Below are positions 63,069 through 64,000 of a stretch of 64,000 nt of DNA, in pieces. The DNA lies in the NCBI GenBank assembly GCA_965247775.1, contig OZ252031.1:1612001-1676000 (forward strand). The letters run 5' to 3'. Made by a program: the position numbers and the translations under genes. Position 1 is the first letter of the stretch. Each line of letters starts with the position of its first letter. Below the pieces are notes generated by a model. That model was given only the letters and a program-made list of their open reading frames with translations. It was not told where the DNA came from and searched no databases. This DNA is from G965247775 sp965247775. GTDB taxonomy: Bacteria; Chloroflexota; Dehalococcoidia; Bin125.

Positions 63069-63950
63069 TCAGTCCCGGACAAACTCCCGCACCGCCTGTA
63101 CGAAGGCCGCCAAGCGATCGTGGTGCACCCAGTGGCCCGCGCGCTGAAAGGTCTCCGTGCGGACGTCCCGGAAGTGGTCCAGCAGCCCCGTCGCGCCGGG
63201 ATCGGCGGCCCAGCTCTCGCTGCCGCGGACCAAGAGGACCGGACAATCGATGCGGCCCCACAACTCGTGCGCGTCCTCCTCGTTGAAGCGGTGGGGAGAG
63301 AAGGCCCGCACGTAGTTGTCGAATTTCCAGGTGTACGTCCCATCTTCGTTCTGGTTCGTGCCGTGGATCGTGAGGTGCCGTGCCTGAGAGGGGGAGAGGA
63401 ACGGGTTCGCGTCGCGCATGCGACGCACGGCCGCTTCGATGGTCTCGTAGCGGCGGACGTCGCGGGCGGCGAGGTTGCGCAGCGTTTCGACCCAGCCCGC
63501 CATGCGCTCGTGCGCGGGCTTCGCGTCCCGCTCGCGAATCATGTCCGGGGACGGGCCCCAGCCTTCGACGGAGACGATGCGGCGCACCGCCTGCGGATAG
63601 ACGCCGGCGTACTGCAGGGTGATGTTGCCACCCAGGGAATGCCCCACGATCGTCAGCGGGGCCAGCCGCTTCTGGTCGATTAGCTGCGCAATGTCGTAGA
63701 CGTAGTCAATGATCGTGTAACCGGCGCCGATCACCCACTGCGAATCGCCGTGCCCGCGCAGGTCGGGTGCGATCACGTGAAAGTCGTCGCGGAAGGCCTG
63801 CGCCACCCAGTCCCAGTTGCGGCAGTGGTCGCGTCCGCCGTGCACCAACAGGAGTGGGGGTGCGTCGTCGTTGCCCCAGTCCACGTAGTGCAGCCGCAGC
63901 CGCTGCGAGAAGTAGACGTGCGAGGCAGGCCCGGGAGCGCCCTGCGTCAT
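63069..63950 (-). CDS. Alpha/beta hydrolase
   Basis: The 293-residue protein has HG oxyanion residues (LLLVHGGRDHC), RGHGDSQ, the nucleophile S105 in IVGHSLGGNITLQ and the terminal His in FQRAGHWVHHDRLA. The fold is clear, with a cap from about 130 to 200. Substrate unknown. TAGGAT at 63962-63957 lies six bases before the ATG, so the mRNA may be leaderless. Confidence 0.92.
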   Translation of the reverse strand: MTQGAPGPASHVYFSQRLRLHYVDWGNDDAPPLLLVHGGRDHCRNWDWVAQAFRDDFHVIAPDLRGHGDSQWVIGAGYTIIDYVYDIAQLIDQKRLAPLTIVGHSLGGNITLQYAGVYPQAVRRIVSVEGWGPSPDMIRERDAKPAHERMAGWVETLRNLAARDVRRYETIEAAVRRMRDANPFLSPSQARHLTIHGTNQNEDGTYTWKFDNYVRAFSPHRFNEEDAHELWGRIDCPVLLVRGSESWAADPGATGLLDHFRDVRTETFQRAGHWVHHDRLAAFVQAVREFVRD

Positions 63951-63956
63951 GGTCGT

Positions 63957-63962
63957 ATCCTA
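63957..63962 (-). promoter_or_regulatory. -10 hexamer directly before the alpha/beta hydrolase gene
   Basis: On the minus strand TAGGAT is followed by six bases and the ATG at 63950. No RBS is seen. The -35 would lie at the right window edge. Confidence 0.4.
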
Positions 63963-64000
63963 CCGACGGAGCGGCCGATGAATTGTCGGGGGGAGAGACG

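Overview
The window is GC-rich bacterial chromosome with dense genes on both strands. Gene content suggests a Chloroflexota relative, possibly a SAR202/Dehalococcoidia-like lineage. The reasons are an H+-pyrophosphatase, a translin-family gene, standalone DUF2344, several DinB and RidA paralogues, an enolase-superfamily enzyme and a luciferase-like flavin oxidoreductase. This placement is inference; the 16S gene at 27383-28880 would settle it.

Layout. 1-3237 (minus): hppA (cut by the left edge), a frameshifted translin gene, an FmdB zinc ribbon, yraN, rnhB. 3489-7911 (plus): ftsH, rplU-rpmA-rpmE, a DUF1385 membrane protein. 7908-10427 (minus): hisH-hisA-hisF-hisI, divergent from ligA and an enoyl-CoA hydratase. 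13709-19327: the elongasome operon mreB-mreC-mreD-mrdA-rodA. 19418-23665 (minus): clpC and rpsA.

23785-26766 is a complete IS1595-type transposon. It has 23-bp perfect terminal inverted repeats, an 8-bp target duplication, an ISXO2-like transposase, three small genes in a row and a large membrane-anchored protein. It sits between rpsA and an rRNA operon ordered 16S-tRNA-Ile-tRNA-Ala-5S with no 23S gene between tRNA-Ala and 5S.

29251-36375 (minus) holds tilS, an FtsB-like gene, a histidine phosphatase, DUF2344, meaB and both subunits of methylmalonyl-CoA mutase. A TlpA-like protein and a tRNA cluster lead into uvrC, a Xer recombinase behind a long structured leader, enolase with three linked small genes, gap, and ffh-rpsP-khpA-rimM. 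From 49332 on the content is accessory metabolism: enoyl-CoA hydratase, Gfo/Idh oxidoreductase, SMP-30-like protein, three RidA paralogues, thiolase, methyltransferase, flavin oxidoreductase, DinB, enolase superfamily and an alpha/beta hydrolase. These are mixed with tRNA genes and several decayed genes.

Several start codons lie 6-9 nt after a TAnnnT hexamer (DUF1385, hisH, ligA, transposase, uvrC, ffh, alpha/beta hydrolase), which suggests frequent leaderless mRNAs. The best candidates for something new are the 23S-less rRNA operon and the passenger-bearing transposon with its interleaved inverted repeats.
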